From Tenuifilum sp. 4138str (lineage in GTDB: Bacteria > Bacteroidota > Bacteroidia > Bacteroidales > Tenuifilaceae): a DNA stretch of 64,000 nt. Under the pieces are notes generated by a model. That model saw only the letters and a list, made by a program, of their open reading frames with translations. It was not told the DNA's origin and did not search any database. The position numbers and the translations under genes are program-made. Location of the stretch: assembly GCF_041102575.1 (NCBI RefSeq), contig NZ_JBGCUE010000012.1, positions 1 to 64,000 on the forward strand. Reading direction: 5' to 3'. Below are positions 61,884 to 64,000 of the stretch, piece by piece; position 1 is the first letter of the stretch, and the number at the start of each line of letters is the position of its first letter.

Positions 61884-62514
61884 AAATTTCCATTACAGTG
61901 TGGCCATTTTTTTTGTAAACGGAAAAAGGTATGCTGAATTTTCTAAAACTATGTACACATAGGGCAATATCTATCTCTACCGACTGGTTATCGCTAAACT
62001 GGGTAAACTTGTCGGCAACATACCCATTGTCGAATGCTGATATGGAAATTTTCTGGGATCGCTCTTCGCCACTAACCTTTATGGCAGAACCACTTTCAAG
62101 AACTGACATGAACTGCTCAAAAGCTATCAGAACTGACTGGTAAATAATATCTCTATCGGCTTCAACCTCAAAACTTGATAAGTCCTTGCTTAGTTCAATA
62201 TTAACGCCAAAGAAACCGATAAAATCATTCAGCTCAAGTACAGCGTGTTTTAGTAAATCGACCAATTCAAATCGCTCGTTTGATGCTTGCATTGATGGGT
62301 TGAGTAAATCGGAAAGGAGCTGCGAACGTAACGAGAATTTTTCGAACCTTACCGTGCTTAATTCCAGAATGTGAAGTATTTCAAGGAGGTTTGGATCGTT
62401 GCTTAGTGAACGTATAAGCTGAATTGGGCCGGTAATGCCATTAAGTAGAGTTCGTGACTCAAACCCTACCTGGCGTAGAATTTCAGAGTGACTTGAGTAA
62501 TCGTTTAGTTTCAT
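61870..62514 (-). CDS. Histidine-kinase-like protein lacking the phosphoacceptor histidine
   Basis: A 214-aa soluble protein with the outline of a HisKA plus a short HATPase domain. The H-box position reads G-F-E-S-R-T-L-L-N-G, where S-H-E-L-R-T-P-L-N-G is usual, so Phe18 replaces the phosphoacceptor. In the ATPase part, A-D-R-D-I-I-Y-Q-S-V-L-I-A-F is recognisable, but the Asn of the N-box and the Gly-rich ATP lid are missing. It is therefore expected to be inactive as a kinase. It overlaps the ABC transporter start by 14 nt, implying translational coupling and a joint function, perhaps binding or regulating the transporter. Confidence 0.78.
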   Translation of the reverse strand: MKLNDYSSHSEILRQVGFESRTLLNGITGPIQLIRSLSNDPNLLEILHILELSTVRFEKFSLRSQLLSDLLNPSMQASNERFELVDLLKHAVLELNDFIGFFGVNIELSKDLSSFEVEADRDIIYQSVLIAFEQFMSVLESGSAIKVSGEERSQKISISAFDNGYVADKFTQFSDNQSVEIDIALCVHSFRKFSIPFSVYKKNGHTVMEIYGQQ

Positions 62515-62564
62515 GGCTAACTTATGTCAGCCTAAGGTAATAAAAAAAGCTGAAAGTTGTTCAT

Positions 62565-63851
62565 CTACTCACCAAGTTTCCCCTCGCTTTTAGCAATTAT
62601 TGTAGCAATCATTGCATCGCCGGTTACATTTAGTGTTGTGCGAAGCATGTCGAGTGGACGGTCAATGGCAAGAATTAGGGCTAATCCCTCAACTGGCAAG
62701 CCCACAGAGTTCAGAACAATAATTAGCATTACAATACCCGCTCCGGGCACACCCGCTGAGCCAATTGATGCCAAAGTTGCCGTAATAAGTATGGTGAGAA
62801 GTTGGACTAAAGTAAGTTCAACCCCAAAAACCTCGGCAATGAAAACTGTTGCAACAGCCTGGTATAGACTTGTTCCATCCATGTTTATGGTAACCCCTAC
62901 CGGCAATACAAAACTCGATATTTCATTGGGAACATTCAATTCCTTCTCCACCTGCTCCATGGTAACCGGTAGTGTGGCGGCGCTCGAGCTGGTAGAGAAT
63001 GCCACTAGCTGAGCAGGAAAAATGGCACGAAAAAATTTTTTAAAGTTGACCTTAGCGTAAAGCTTCAAAAATGTGGGGTAAACCAAAGTGATAATTAATA
63101 ACAATCCAAGTATTACGGTTAGAGCGTATAACCCCAGCGAGGTAAAAAGTTGAACCGATGACCCTAAATCGGTTCCTACAAAATCGACTAAAAGAGTTAC
63201 CATTAATGCAAACACACCAAAAGGGGCAAAAAGCATGACAATATCCACTATTTTGAGAATTACCTCATTCAATCCCGCAACAAAATCCTTTACTATCGCC
63301 ACCTTTGAATGGGGAACAAGAATTAACGCAACACCAAACAGTAAGGCAAAGAAAATGACCTGCAGCATGGAGGTGTTATTGGATGCTGCGTTTACAATGT
63401 TCTCAGGAACTATATCCACGAGGAATTGCAGAGGTGATTGCTGTGTGATTCCCTCGGCGGCTTGTTGCCGTTTGGCTAAATCGAACGAGTATTTTTCAAG
63501 TAATTCAACTCTTTTTGCTTCACTAACATAGCTTCCGGGGCGGACAACACTCACTAAAACCAGCCCAATTGTTACAGCAATTATTGTAGTAACAATGTAA
63601 AATGAAATGGTTTTTATTCCCAGCTTTGACAAGCGACTAACATCGCTTAAGCCGCTAACCCCACTCACCAACGATGCAAATATTAGCGGCATGGCAATAA
63701 GCTTAAGCAGGTTCAGGAAAATGGTTCCAAAAGGCTTGATATAGTCAGTGGCAAAATGCTGTATTCCAAAAGTAATTACCAAAATTCCAAATGCCAAGCC
63801 AAGGAACATGCCTATCAAAATCTTGACGTAAAGGGGTAATTTGCGAAGCAT
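62565..63851 (-). CDS. Dicarboxylate/amino acid:cation symporter (SDF family)
   Basis: A 428-aa inner-membrane carrier of the sodium:dicarboxylate family (GltP/DctA-like) with eight transmembrane helices and two re-entrant hairpins. The first hairpin has the serine-rich F-S-T-S-S-S-A-A-T motif, and helix 7 has N-M-D-G-T, which binds cation and substrate. Substrate (glutamate, aspartate or C4-dicarboxylate) cannot be fixed from motifs. Its stop is 50 nt before the kinase-like gene, so the three may be one transcript. Confidence 0.92.
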   Translation of the reverse strand: MLRKLPLYVKILIGMFLGLAFGILVITFGIQHFATDYIKPFGTIFLNLLKLIAMPLIFASLVSGVSGLSDVSRLSKLGIKTISFYIVTTIIAVTIGLVLVSVVRPGSYVSEAKRVELLEKYSFDLAKRQQAAEGITQQSPLQFLVDIVPENIVNAASNNTSMLQVIFFALLFGVALILVPHSKVAIVKDFVAGLNEVILKIVDIVMLFAPFGVFALMVTLLVDFVGTDLGSSVQLFTSLGLYALTVILGLLLIITLVYPTFLKLYAKVNFKKFFRAIFPAQLVAFSTSSSAATLPVTMEQVEKELNVPNEISSFVLPVGVTINMDGTSLYQAVATVFIAEVFGVELTLVQLLTILITATLASIGSAGVPGAGIVMLIIVLNSVGLPVEGLALILAIDRPLDMLRTTLNVTGDAMIATIIAKSEGKLGE

Positions 63852-63863
63852 AGACAGGAATTT

Positions 63864-63934
63864 AAGGATAAAGGATAAAGGTTAAAGGATAAAGGATAAA
63901 GGTTAAAGTTTAAAATTTCAGATTTCAGATTTCA
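63864..63934. repeat. GGATAAA and ATTTCAG heptamer arrays
   Basis: Six to seven GGATAAA-class units (63864-63912) run into about three ATTTCAG units (63915-63934). They lie just upstream of the symporter start. Confidence 0.85.
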
Positions 63935-64000
63935 AATAATATTCAAATTTCTGGTTTCATAGCTAAAGAGGATCAACTGTGCCCCTAAACTCGCCGGTAA

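Overview
The window looks like a chromosomal segment of a Bacteroidota, most likely order Bacteroidales. The sequence basis is: promoters of the TTTG-N19/20-TAnnTTTG type (clear ahead of the first regulator gene and both tRNAs), the gene run rpmB-rpmG-DUF4295-ftsY-rimO, envelope proteins of Bacteroidota-type families (DUF6340-like and DUF6588-like, PorT-like barrel), a Sus/Mal-like starch-maltose cluster, and large PAS hybrid histidine kinases. Genus cannot be fixed from the sequence alone. I see no rRNA, prophage, transposase gene, CRISPR array or replication origin.

Layout. 0-5 kb: an XRE-type regulator behind an array of operator-like palindromes, then pyrD followed by a translationally coupled selenium set (yedF-like, cysteine desulfurase-like, DUF3343, selD). 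4.8-31 kb is mostly housekeeping: an internally duplicated unknown protein, a thioredoxin-like protein, a TPR protein, gyrA, clpC, tpx, rimO, ftsY, DUF4295, rpmG, rpmB, cinA, tRNA-Thr, fabG, a dCache/HAMP/GAF/PAS sensor, rarA, kdsA, a hybrid kinase, an outer-membrane barrel, a cardiolipin synthase-type protein, an SDR and tRNA-Lys. 31.5-41.4 kb is a minus-strand maltose/starch cluster: MFS transporter, beta-phosphoglucomutase, GH65 phosphorylase, class II aldolase and two GH13 amylases. Together they can take starch to maltose, then glucose plus beta-glucose-1-phosphate, then glucose-6-phosphate and glycolysis. prfC follows.

45-64 kb is dominated by signalling and envelope genes. A membrane hybrid kinase with about six PAS domains is followed by a B12-binding protein with a CarH-type W-x9-EH signature and a PAS-like histidine kinase only 3 nt downstream. 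On the minus strand, three envelope proteins, a single-domain response regulator and a PAS/GAF hybrid kinase form one tight operon. Upstream of it lies an SDF-family symporter, then a histidine-kinase-like protein that has lost its phosphoacceptor histidine and overlaps the start of an ABCG-like transporter gene.

Three spacers longer than 300 bp (41.4-43.1, 44.6-45.2 and 51.5-52.7 kb) carry no credible gene and are packed with repeats. A roughly 0.73-kb structured element occurs twice, with a compensated base-pair change in one hairpin, and contains a REP-like palindrome seen five times in all. Other CHPERSEG-type palindromes lie around it. Every simple tandem repeat I found in the window has a 7-bp period, in at least six sequence classes. 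These spacers, the B12-sensor/kinase pair and the pseudo-kinase/ABC pair are the most promising leads.
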